Below, in pieces: positions 33,701 through 45,800 of a stretch of 64,000 nt of DNA (positions within the stretch are counted from its first letter, which is position 1; each line of letters opens with the position of its first letter). A program made the translations under genes and the position numbers. The DNA lies in assembly GCF_017562075.2 (NCBI RefSeq), contig NC_054083.1, positions 23,670,285-23,734,284 on the forward strand, read 5' to 3'. Under the pieces are notes generated by a model. The model was not told where the DNA came from, made no database searches, and worked only from the letters and a program-made list of their open reading frames with translations. This DNA is from Anopheles merus (taxonomy: Eukaryota > Arthropoda > Insecta > Diptera > Culicidae).

Positions 33701-35062
33701 GTCCGAGTGTGGTCTTTGTGTGTCTGTGTATCCCTCGCACACCGATCGACATGTGCCGGGTCGCTGATGTATACGATGCGTCCGGATCAAGCAAGGGATT
33801 GTGGTTTGTCTCGCTTTGCCCCGAGCACATAACTCCTGGTCCCGCGTCCCGCAGAGGTCGACCTCATAGTGTAAGGGAGTTGGGACTAATTCTGCTTAAG
33901 TGTATGCGTGTCGAATTAGCAGGTAATAAATTAACACGAAAACATGGGTCCAACTCAAACATTGAATTTTGTTCGAAACCACCGGTCTACCCGTGCACTT
34001 CACAGAAACGCGGGTCATAAATTAACTTGGAGCGGGTGTAAATTAAGTATTCCGTTTTCCGAGGACTTTGGTTTTGTCCAGGAAATTTGAGGCACCCTGG
34101 AATCCGGAACTATCAACCAGTGATGCATAGCTCTGAGGTATACATTCAATTGAGAATAGTATTTGTAGTAGAATGCAGATGATACAAATATGGTACTGCA
34201 ATGAATCTGAGGATACTAACGAATTTGAGGTAGTCTTAGTATAGCCAAAGTATACGCTTTGATCTGCAGATCTGATTGCCCAAAGGTTTCAGAATTTGGT
34301 GCATTATAGCTTGATAAATCATTCAATTTACTTCTGAGCGTGAATTTTTCATGATAACTTGTTAAGGCTTCAGATCTGAATCTCACTTATTACAAAACTC
34401 CTGTTTTGTTATTAGGATGTTAAGAACTTTCCCAGGACTGTTTTTACAATCAACTTAAAATCGGAGGAAGCACAACACAAACTGATAAGCAAAACCAAAA
34501 CCAAAGAACAAATTACGACCCAAAACAAAATCACACACTCCTCAAGCAGCGGTGGGGTTAGTAGCAGGTTAGTGTAGCAGGTTCACTCCAGAGATTGGGT
34601 CGCGCCATCCACACACTCGGCGGTCACACACGCGTAAAGAAAGCTTCACTTACTCGCTGCCGGCTCCGATCTGGTCACGTCAGTCGGTTTCACCTTTTTC
34701 TGTCCCTTGCGGCCAGAAGCTCCGGTTGCAGGCTGCTGCTGCTGCTGCTGGTGGTGCTGCTGCTCCTGGTGCTGCTGGTGTGAGCTGTAAGGGGAAAGTT
34801 TCTCTTTCTTGTGGTTCTTCTTACCGGCGGCCGCGCTGCCCCCGTTCTTGGTGCCGCGCTCGTTGCGGATCAGCACCTCCCGGTCGTCCTCCTGCCAGAT
34901 CTCCTTCAGTCCGTTGTCGTTGACCGGCAGGGCGGCTTCGGCGGCGGCGACCGATTTCTTCGGATCGTGCGCGCCACTGCTAGCGGCCGGCGTACCGTAC
35001 GTGGCGGCCGGGAAGGTTGTCAGCGACACCACCGCCAGAAACGATATTACCAGAATGTTCAT
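30757..35062 (-). CDS. miple: Pleiotrophin/midkine-like secreted growth factor (miple type), four coding exons
   Basis: Exons 35062-34654, 31893-31756, 31412-31227 and 30821-30757 total 798 bases, 265 aa; all junctions are GT-AG and each joins in phase 1. Residues 1-23 form a signal peptide. A basic, low-complexity segment with a His/Gln tract (about 95-110) precedes two related half-domains, one per exon: CRYTKGPWTECD ending TIQKKCKK (from 140) and CRYDKGAWSDCD ending VVNKNCNQ (from 184). Each has four cysteines and the pleiotrophin/midkine pattern. The Lys-rich tail (to 265) fits heparin or proteoglycan binding. The Drosophila homologues miple1/miple2 are secreted ligands of receptor Alk or proteoglycans; that role here is by homology. 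The ATG abuts a splice acceptor, so upstream non-coding exon(s) exist. Confidence 0.92.
32401..32705. mobile_element. PIF/Harbinger-like MITE in the first coding intron of miple
   Basis: The left end GGGCTTGTCC then ATTACGTAACGCT and the right end AGCGTTACCCAATTAATGG then ATAGCCCC form an imperfect inverted repeat of about 30 bases. TAA flanks both sides (32,398-32,400 and 32,706-32,708), the usual Harbinger-type duplication. The interior is short and non-coding, with further GTTACG motifs. Confidence 0.7.
34728..34785. repeat. CAG/CTG-type repeat encoding the miple Gln/His tract
   Basis: GCTGCTGCTGCTG and related triplets on the plus strand encode a Gln/His-rich stretch in the first coding exon of the miple-type gene; its length may vary between alleles. 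Confidence 0.7.
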
Positions 35063-35090
35063 CTATGCAATAGAGAAGAGAGAGAGAGAA
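35063..35090 (-). other. Splice acceptor directly before the miple start codon
   Basis: On the minus strand a long pyrimidine tract (TTCTCTCTCTCTCTTC) and TTGCATAG lead straight into ATGAACATTC. This is a strong 3' splice site, so the 5' UTR is split and its other exon(s) lie at higher coordinates. Confidence 0.65.
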
Positions 35091-38000
35091 AGAAGGAAAG
35101 TTAGTTTTGTACTTTCGTTTATACCAAGTATCTTGATGTTATTCTAGATTCGTAGTTTTTCGTAAAAATTCGTTATTGATACAAAGCACTTTGAATGCGT
35201 CTACAAAATAGTTTCTACCATAGATTTACTGGATCAATTTGCATCCACATTGGGGCAGCCAGTTTACAGCCAGAACCGAGAACGATGGCCCAAACTGATT
35301 GCCCTAGACATCGCGTCACTTATCATCCTGTAAGCATGGATGGAAGGTTTGCTATGTTTCTTGATCTAAATTTCCCACCAGACCCAGAACAGCGAGTTAC
35401 ACCCCTTTCGACAAGAGACCGTACCCTTGAACCATTCTGCCCAACAATGCTCTTATACACAGCATGCCAATGATCCGATCTGGCTGAAGCTGAACCCTTA
35501 CGTCCATTCATCTTTCCATCCCTGGAACGGGTTGAGAGCAAAACCAACCCGTGTGTGTGTATGTCCTTCGCCGCAGCTCATCACCATCTCCCAGCGGGAG
35601 TTTTGCGGCTGGGCAAAGCGGATAGCTTATGAGCGATGATGATGCGATGGTGGTCACTGCACTGTATAGGCCCATGATGGATGGATGGCACGTATGAATG
35701 GTTTCGCTCAGCAAAAGAGTAGCCGTAAGAATACGTATCCATGCGCCAGAACGCCGGGGCACCGTGAGATGATCGTCCGCCCGTGCTCGGTGGGGATGTG
35801 TAATAATAAATTCTAATTATTTTTCCAGCCACCTTCTCGGGTCTGTCGGTCACACAGATACACCCATAGGTGTGTGTGTTGGCCCCTTGTTGCCAGTACG
35901 GGGAGCTACGGTGAGCTTTCGCTGGCTTTATTGGCTTTCCGCTTTGGACCGCTGTGCCACATTGGATGGATGTAATTTTCTTTCGCCGTCGTCGTGTTTA
36001 AGGGGGACGCGAGGGCTGGGGTGAATAATTAAAACTGATTGCCTACATCGTCCACTCTAATGTCCGGCAGCAACGGCAAACGGTGATGGTTTCTTTCATC
36101 CTCTCTTTTGCTCCTGCCCACTCCCCATTTCAGTTGATTCGACACAACAACGACAAACCCGTTTTACTGTTGGTGGTGGTGGTAATTACAATGACCCATC
36201 AACCTGTTCCCGTTTAACATCCGATCTGGTTGTTTTCACAAGGAAAAAAACCCTGTTACTGATCGGTGGGTGAAGAAAAATAATAAAACAAATATCCCAC
36301 CACCTCACGCTGACCGCTAACGTTCCACAAAGCAAAACTGCTGGAACGCCCGTTTTTTTTTGTAGCGCTACAAAGTATTTTGCGCGCAGCATTGTGTGTT
36401 TGCGATCGTGTGGGGCCCTTGGGCCAGAAAATGTCAATTAAATTTTTATTTTCCATCCAAGCTGCTGCACTGTAGACGGTTGCAGTGCTGCGAGGAATTT
36501 GCTGCATCGTGCGAAGGCAAGAGAAAAGGTTGATGCATTTACACAGTGGTTTTTATTAACTCGGTTTATTTGTACAAAAAACAACAAGCTCGAGCTTATG
36601 GAAATGGTTCACTACATCCGCTTCCATCGGTCAATATCGATCGACTAGAGAGAGAGAGATAGCATAAATGGTAGCCTTTTTGTAGCCTGAGCTTTAAAAC
36701 CATGCGGCTTTTGTGTGGGCAAGCACTTTTGAATCGTTTTCGGTACCCCACGAAAGGTTCGAATTTTATTTTTCCTACCCTGGGTGGTGATGCACGGAAC
36801 GGAAGCGGTGCCGGAAGAGTGAATTTGAAAAAAAGTAATTTACAGGACCAAACCACCGCACTCCGCTCGGGGTGGTGTTTGTATTTGGGTAGGATTTTAT
36901 ATTGGCCCCACATAGCCGTGGCCTGGTCGCTTGTTTGTCAATTCTGTCGAAGAGGTAATGCCAGCGTTCGGTGCTGATGGATCTATCTGTTGGGCTATTT
37001 TGATTGTTGAGTGGCACATTTTCGTGTTTTAAAATAACACAAAACAAATGAAAAAAGTAGTTCATGGAGAATATTGAAGAATACAGAGCAACGGGTAGTA
37101 GTATGGATATCGATAATATTACAATGTTGTCGAAATAGCAAAGTAAAATAGCAAAAATTAAACAATATTTAAAAAGGCTTAAACTACAAGGATGCTATAT
37201 GCTTTTAATGTATGGATATCATCCGTTTGCTTAAAATCTTCCATTCAAATTATATATGGAATCCTTATCCTTATCTTATTCTTTCCTTCAAAACTTCATC
37301 TATGTTACCAAGCTACAGCAGCAAGCACATCGCAGTACTCGTTTCTCAGTTCAGTTAGTGTAATTTATAATGGAAAATCGCCAACAATCCAGTACGTGCT
37401 GGCCTTGGTCACGCTTCCAAGGTTTTTGCCCCCTCTTACCACACGCTTGATGCGATGCAAATGGTAAATAATGCCGGCTGGAGGAGTAGCTGTGTGCGGT
37501 TTGCAGGGAGTAGTTGAGAAAAACCAGAGCATTAAAGTATTTGCTACCGCGAGCTATCTTCCCACTGTACACATGGCTGGGAAAGCGAGAGAACCAGGCT
37601 AGAGCGAGAGCCGGGAAGAAGCAGAAGACACTGCTTTGTAGCGAATGTGCTGTGGGTTGAGATGAAGATGGCTCCGAAGGGCGAAGAATAATTGCTTTTC
37701 TTGTGCAAACGTCGTGTGTATTTTTCATTACGCGTGTGCTGCACGGATTCGTTTTTGGTACGAATGATTCTAGTAAAATAATATTGTATTCGACTTGTTT
37801 TCTTACTTTGGAAAGAATTTCAGACCAATTTTATGGATTGTGTTGCATGAAGTGGCATCCATTGTTCATAGCTACCTCCTGTTGCACGATTATTATCAGT
37901 GATTATCTTTGCATAACAACCTGCTTCAGCAATGTAGTTTATGTCTCTAAATTAGCAGTTTTAGAGTTTTGATTATCGTACATTTCTGTGTAACCGACGT

Positions 38001-41000
38001 GATGTTACTCTATACATTTCTTACTACCTCAAAAGGTTTTATAGTCGTCTCGGCGCTACACACAACACCCATGGAAAACTTAATTTCGACCGTGCATCGA
38101 TTCCAACAAGCTTCCTTCACCTTTCCGTGTCGGCAACAGCTCGAGCGGCAAATAAAGTTGCCTCATCTAATCAACCGTAGCAAATCGTGGCAAACCAATT
38201 TTACGACCACGTAACTGGCCCGGATTTATCAGTCACGATGCGCTCCCCATCTACGGCAAGCGGAAAGCGACCGCATATAAAGTCTACGACTGACCCTGAC
38301 CATGGTCCAGGTGTCGAAAAGTGTCTGCCGTTCTCGCCCTACCCGTTTCGATTGGCCCGTTAGCCAGCTAAAGTGCACGTACAAACACATACAAACTCAC
38401 ACCAGTTCGAGGGGTTAGAAAATCACTGTGTGGGGAGATATCACTTGGTCACGTCCTTAATTAAATTTCAACAGGCGCCAGTCGGGCAGCACCGTACTGG
38501 TGGCTCGTGTGGTAATCGACCGGTCGGGCGGGTGGGTGTAGGGAGGTCTCGGGTATGGGGTATGATTTGTTCCGACTCGTTAGCTATCACACGATAATAA
38601 TCACCACTTGCAATCGTGATTATTTGTGTGCCGTCGATCTCTCGTTCGCGCTCCTCGGTATGATGGTACTACCGCGCGGAGGTCCGTGACCTATCGCTCT
38701 TGTTTGAGTAGGTCGGATATTACGCCTGTGCCAGTGGCGGTTGGATGATGCTTGCAGTCCGTACAATGGTGCTGCGGGTCCGTTGATTGTTTGTGATCAG
38801 CTTGTGACTCTTATCGTATCATTTCCCTAATTGATTTGTGCAAATTTGCGCGCAGCACTGTAACGAACTGGTGGATTTGTGAACTTTAGCAATACAGTGT
38901 ACACACGGCTTAATGGTCGGAAAGGTTTTGAGTACGTTTATCGTGTACAAACAATATTGCAAGGGCCTTAAAATCATTGTGTCCAATCGCTCAATTCAGC
39001 ACGCAGCCAGCTGTGTGGCATGAGCTACTGGGCTTCTCCATCGTTACGCAGCGACACTTCCTTCTGCGCAAAGCAAGGTATTTCAATAAGAATGTGTCGA
39101 TTTTTGAGATATTTGATGTTTTTTGTCGTAATTGAGGCTCAATTGAAGCAAAAACTTATCGATAAATTGACAAAGTAGATATTGCGTCGTTTGCATCAGT
39201 ACGCAGCCAGTTAGTCACTATGAGCTACTAGGCTTCTCCATCTGCATTAAATCTTTTATATTTTATGCAACTAATTGTACAACAAACATGTTTGCATTTA
39301 GTTCGAAAATATTACGTCCATGTTTTCCACCTCCACTGTCATGGGACTAAAACATTCTCGTAAATCATGGGAAACTATTATTACACTACATTCACTCGTG
39401 CACGCTACTCCGCACCCAAGAAAGGCCAACAAAGGTAGCATCTCTGGCCCGGCATTGTGCTCGTTTTACAGATAACCTGAAAACGTTGGAATTTCCCGAT
39501 TCCGGTTCGATGGTGCAAGTACTGCTGCTGCTGCTGGTCAGCTGATAAGGATGGGTCCCAGCAGACGCATGACCTGGGACCACCCGTAAGCGTTTAATTA
39601 ATAAATCCCCTATAAATCATAGCACTTTTTGCACTTCGCAGCACTTTCCACGGTCGATAATGCTCCTAAACGGCACGGAACGGGCATGGTGCTGCAAAAC
39701 GAACGGTCACCCGTTCGGTCGGCTCTATCGGAACCGAATTGACTTTCTGCGCAGAAAAAGGTTTCTCCGAACCCGGTCACGAAATCCCTGAACCCGAAAC
39801 ACCCACCCGTTTACATCCCACCTGCTTTCCTGGTTGGTTGGTCTAGAAATGGTTGGTTTTTTTTGTGTGTTAGAGCTGAATGAATTTCTAGCCGATTTTG
39901 GTTCATAGTCGGTGTGTGACAAAAACGGAGGAAACGAAGCGTTCGTTTTGTGTTCCCGTGACCACTTTTCGGAGTATTTTCGATGTTCAAAGTCCACTTC
40001 CGTTAGAGGATGGGAATTGAAAGGCAAGGCTGTAGTAGTAGTTGGTAAGACGATAACCTCTCAACAGGGCCAAAAGTAAAAAAAAAGAAAACGGGTTGGA
40101 ATGATGAAAAGGATAAGACCGAAGCGAGCAGTTGGGCTACGGCCTCTTATCCGTTTCCGGTCGAGCGGAACGATGGAAGGCTGTGCCGTATTTCCGCCCC
40201 GTTTCGGTGTGGGATTTGAGCGAACTGCGGAAAACCCGGCCATTCGCGCGGGCTTTCACCTCCAATAAAAAGAACGCCGTACAAACAAAATTGTCAAAAA
40301 AAAAGGTGAAAGGTTCAAACCGTAGCTTCTCGTAGGTTATTGCAAGGAAGAGTCTTCTACACCACACGTACACACACACATGAGGGGGGTAAAATTGGGA
40401 TGCTTTCAGTTTTTCCACGTGCACGTGTCAAAGATAGCTGCAGGTTCGTGCAGGAATGGTAGAAAGCTTAAAAGGCGGCTGAAGGTCCCGGAAATCGATC
40501 CAGATTTATCCACACACCATAAAAGATTCCACCAAAGCCGCGCGTCGTCCAATGGGCAACGGACGCATTCGGCAAGAAATTCCAATCATTAAGCAACATT
40601 GGGAGCAAAAAAGAAGATGATTGGAAGCAGCGGATTCCAATGCAGTTGAACAACATAAAACATATTTTTTCTCGTTTTTTTTTAATTTAAAAAGCTGAAA
40701 ATGAAATGTGGCAAACCTCGAAATGGTGAGATTGCAGACACGAATGGCGAATTTAGACATGTGCACCACCTTGTACGGAGGAATGCAGTATGATAGCGCA
40801 TTCTTCTCGGACACGCGGAGCAGGGGAAAGAGTATTGGCTATCAAATAAGAAAGTTTCTTTGTTGCTGCGGTTATACGATAAGGGGTGGCACCATTTTAC
40901 CTTGACCATATGACTGGAAAGACGTGACTTGGGTTGAGCGCTTTTTTAATATTCATTGCTGCAGGACCATGGACAGTCACGTGCGCAAGGTACGCCTTTA

Positions 41001-42746
41001 TCTTTGGCAGGATGTTATTGCAATGGAAATGGAAATTCCATGGTGGTGTGGTTTGTTGCATTCCGCAAACGGATTGAAGGAATGCTCGGGCTCAGAATGA
41101 GCCTCAGAATGAAAAGGATAGTTTAAAATATGGTTTTATTGTTACGGCGTTAGTAATGCTTCAAAAATCTTGTTTTTTTTTATATATAGATATTGTATTT
41201 TTATATTCAATATATATTACATCATATTGAGTTTTAAAATTAAATAAATTATAACCTAAGGCACTCCACACCACCTGTAGTATTTGTGCAATTATAATTT
41301 CGTTCAAATATAATCTTTTTAATCTTTCATAGTAAATGTTACCAGACCGGTCTCAGAAATCTACGCTACAAAGGTACCGTTTAATTGAGTTTCGGCAGTA
41401 AAAATGCTCCCTGTCTCCCCCACCGCATCCAAACGGTCAAACAAGCAGGAAAAACTTTTAATCCCAGTACATTCCAATTGGCCAGTGCGCTTCTTTCCCG
41501 GAGCATGGGCCGATTTGTTTACTTTCGCTTGATTGAAATTTAATGCAAACAACTTTCGAGCGATGATCGCAGTGTTGAGGGCGTGAGGAAAACCATTACA
41601 CTGGGGAGAGGGGGAAGCCTTAACCTTTCGAAACCACGCAACCAAATGGGAATGGAAATGGAACTCTCCAGTAAACTCCCGTTCCAGCATGCGCTAATCC
41701 TAGCCAGGCGGTGGGATCTGTTCCCATTCCGACCGGGAGACCATTCTTCCAGTTCCAGCTTACCCGACCGAGTGACGATGAGTGCCGTGTTTTGTTATTT
41801 TTAATCTACTCCTCAATCCCGCCGTTCGCCACTGCTACTTCTCTGCGCGAGCTTGAAAAATGCTCGATCTCAATCCGTTTGCGTAAACACGAACCACCGC
41901 CGGAGGCCTCCCACATCGATTGGCTAATGTAACCGCGCGGCCTTAGTTTGCCGGCCCTTTCCCCAGAACGCGGGCAGATGGAAATTGAAATCTTTTCCTG
42001 CACACAGCAGATGCTTTCCCCGACTGCATGGGAGGAAATCGTCGCACCCTACCGTTGCATAAACAGCTCCCGCCCGATGTGATGCATTATGTGCCCCACT
42101 GTGTGCTGGAATGCGTTGAGCCGATTAAATAGTCCCTTTCTAGGGATCACCCACACACATACAACGCTCTAAGCGGAACGGAAAACAATCGCTGCAGACG
42201 GGCGCGTGCAATACGCCCACAGACACACGCCAACAATCGCACGTGGCGACCAGAGAGAGAGAGAGAGAGTACGCTTATGCTGGCGAAGCATTTTGTCATT
42301 ATTATCCTTGGCGTGTGTTGGCACCAGCGCTGCTACGTGTATCCGCCGCCCGGTGTTTATTATGATGATGGCACAATGCACTGGCATTTTTCTTCTGCTT
42401 CTTCTTCCTGGCTCTCTCCTCTCCAGCTACACGGAAGTGGGTGAGTGTGGTGAAGAAAATATGAATGAAACAGTGTGATAGAGGGAGTTTGTGTGGGAGT
42501 AAGAGAGAGAGAAAAATGCATCGTTTCTGCTTCACTACCCAGCGCAGGAAGTGCAGAAATATAAATGGCTGCGGAAGGGCTGGCAGTCGCCGTTGTGCAG
42601 CTGCAGCGTGCACGAGCTCGCCGCACAAAGTTATCGCAACCGGAACAACAAACTAATCCGTTTTAACGGGAAGAACATAAATAGGTATTTGCTACTTCCT
42701 GCCCGCAAACACTGGCTCTTTGTGCTTCGTTGTGTTTTTCTCACTC
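35091..42746. other. Non-coding region, probably miple upstream intron or regulatory DNA (part 1)
   Basis: No coding exon supported. It includes a repeated ~45-base phrase (38,999-39,052 and 39,200-39,243) and short (GA)n tracts near 36,645 and 42,255. The longest open frames lack domains and use codons unlike the true genes. Confidence 0.4.
38999..39243. repeat. Two copies of a ~45-bp phrase, 200 bp apart
   Basis: ACGCAGCCAG, about ten variable bases, then ATGAGCTACT and GGCTTCTCCATC occur at 38,999-39,052 and again at 39,197-39,243. The separating sequence is not repeated. Confidence 0.75.
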
Positions 42747-42749
42747 ACA

Positions 42750-42750
<1 letters not shown>

Positions 42751-42806
<56 letters not shown>
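42751..42806. repeat. (AC)28 microsatellite
   Basis: An uninterrupted AC dinucleotide run of about 56 bases. Confidence 0.95.
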
Positions 42807-42810
<4 letters not shown>

Positions 42811-45800
42811 GGACATGTGTACAAACGATCTCGGGTAGTTTCGTTGCACGGAGCTTGCCACGGATGTACAATGTGTGGTTCTCGGATATCATTTATCTTG
42901 TGATGCAAGCGGGGGGAGAAAAAGAAAAGACAACACAGACCGCTCTAAAACGCTTCCGAAGGGCAGCAGCACCAGCAGCAGCATTGCACTGAGCATAGAC
43001 TCGACAGCGTTGTGAAGCGATGTGTGTCCTTCCGTTGGCCGTTGCTTGCCTATTACTCATTCGACTGCTTTTTGGAACGTGTCTATTCATTAGCAACAAA
43101 AAAGGGGGAAACTAAACGGTCCGGTCTAATACTGTTGTTGTTGTACTCAATGACAGTGTTTGTTTTTTTTTCTCCAAAACATTTACCAAAATCGAATTTA
43201 TTGGTAAAATATTGATAGAAATCATCATTGGGTTGTCATAATGATGGTTTAAGTTAGACAGCTCAAATGTTAGTCCTTTTTATTGGACAAATTCAGCCAA
43301 TTGGATTGTAATTTCTGTTCCTATTTAACTGTTGCGTTCCGCTGTATGGGATTTTCATTACTAAATCGCTCTTTGTTTGATTCTGATGTTGTTGAAGAGT
43401 TTTGATATTTACAATTAAAATGAAAGTTAAATTGTAAATTATCTATCAATTAATTTTACCTTTTTTACAAAACATTTTTGTTAAAGTAGAACAATTCAAT
43501 CATAAATGAGATACGCAACGATTGACCGTATATTTAAATTTTGTCCTACTACAGGGTAATTTGCCAATTGTTGCACACCTAAGGGAACAGCCAACGTATT
43601 TCGTATGTTTGAGATGGATAAAACCACAATATTATTGTAATTTGTGTCTAGCATACATCATCATTGTTTAAAACATGTATGTATATTTTATTTTAGGGAT
43701 AAAAATGATGAATAATGCCAAGGAAAACTGTTTTTTTAAACCTATTCAAAAATTAAATTGTTGCACACTTACAAAATTTCCAAATTCTATTATTTTACAC
43801 TTGCATAACCAATTATGCAAGTACAAACTTCCAAAATTACAACTTACAAAATTTCCAAATTCTATTATTTCATACTTGCATAGCCAATTATTGCACCATT
43901 TTCAATACACTGAAATAGACAAATATGAGCCCTGAAATGAATGTTTTTCTTTAGAATAATGTTTTGGACAATACAAAACGCTGTTATATTACATATTTGT
44001 CCTTGGTTCTAGCCAGAATTCCGCAACATAAGTAGCGAACTTGCACCTGCCACTGCACGCCAATTGTAAACAATACACTTTCAAAATGACAACGAGGTGA
44101 AAAAAGAGGATTTGGGCTGTGTAATAAATAGGAACAAAGCACTCTGTTTGTTCAAATTATTAAACATCAAACATATCAAACTATTTTTTGCAAAAAGTCA
44201 AAAATTTTGCAACGGAATCGTGAGATTTCATCTTAGTTGTTTGATTAAAACCAAAATAAAAAAGTGTAAGTTGTTCATATGGCGATATAAACCTTCTTTT
44301 CTGATGCACAATTCTTAGCGGCTTTGCTAAGAAATCCAAAATAAAAAATGGCTGCTGCCATCGTTTTTTCACCGGGGTTTGAAGCTGGATCTCCCGCTAA
44401 CCGTTCAAGTGTTGAAAATCATGCTGAAGAAATTAGAATTTATTATGATGAAAGTTTTTTCAACATCAATTTTCAACACATCACAAAAAACTGTCAAACT
44501 TAATCCGGCTTGAGACGTATTGAATTCATGTGAAAAACCTGATAAATTATTGTGATGCAATTAAAACACTTGACAACTGTTGAAAACATCTCACAGGCAA
44601 TCAAAAATGTTGCAAACGTTGGAATTTGACTAGGAAACCTTTGTAAAAGCCAGATATTACTAATTTTAAATATTATTATCCTCCCGAATGAAATGGCTTT
44701 AATATGTTGCAACAAGATCTAATGTATGATACATTAATTTATTTTGAACGTAGTTTTCGAAAATTATTATATTTATCGCTTTTCTCATAAATCGAGAATC
44801 GCCGCTCGTCGTGGAATTATTTAACAAATATTTTTAAGAAAATATGGCTACAAACATTCCATTTATTTCGTGAGCTTTCGGTCCATCCATAGGAAAGTAA
44901 ATATGCCTATCCCCTATATTGTAACTAATAACTAAATGCTAGCATACTTAGTTTACATGGCTTTTCATTAATAACAGGCCATGTTGAAAATAAATCTATA
45001 CGTAACATAAAATACAATTCCGATTTAATTATACCTATCGTAGGATAATCCGAGGAAACAGCAGGATCACAATAAAAAACTGAATTAAAATTCATTACAT
45101 TTATCACTTTTTAATTTGTTTACATTCGATTACACTACCCTAGACGCCGTGGATATACTATACAAAAGCCATTAAAAATGTAAACGAAAGCTGCTTGGCC
45201 CCGAGTAAAAACACCCAAAACAAGTGATGCGGCACTCAAAGCGTAAAAATAGAGCTGTAAATTGCACTATAATGCCAGAGTATGTAAACTATTTACATAC
45301 CAACTTGTGGGCAGCAAATGTACTTTATTCAATTGTAATAATCAACAACACAATAAAATGCACACTTTCATTACGACAGTCTCTTCTGTCAGCTGACGAA
45401 ATGAGGAAGTATGCCAGTGTCAATTAACGCAAAATGGACATATTTGGTTGTGCATTAATAATTGCAGTGCAGTGCAGTAAAGTTAGAACACGTCCGCGTC
45501 CAGCAGGGCCACTTCTACTGTCTAGCTCATGTTTTGTTTTTTTTTTATGTACATGGGCAAAGTAATTATATCGCAGTGCGTCTAATTAAAACACAACATT
45601 AAACATGTGTGTTGAAAGCTTATTTTATATTACCGTTACGGTAACATCTGCTGTGTTATGCGCCGAGTATCATTTTTGCTACCCTGATGCACTGCCGTAT
45701 TTATTCGCTTCATTTAATAAATTCAAATTGTGCATGTTTTTTATTATATCTCCCGACAGCTGGAAACGGCAATAACCATTCTATAGCTCTCCATGTCATC

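Noticed and set aside
42720..42992. Open frames of Thr-His and Val-Cys repeats
   Set aside because: They are translations of the (AC)n microsatellite.
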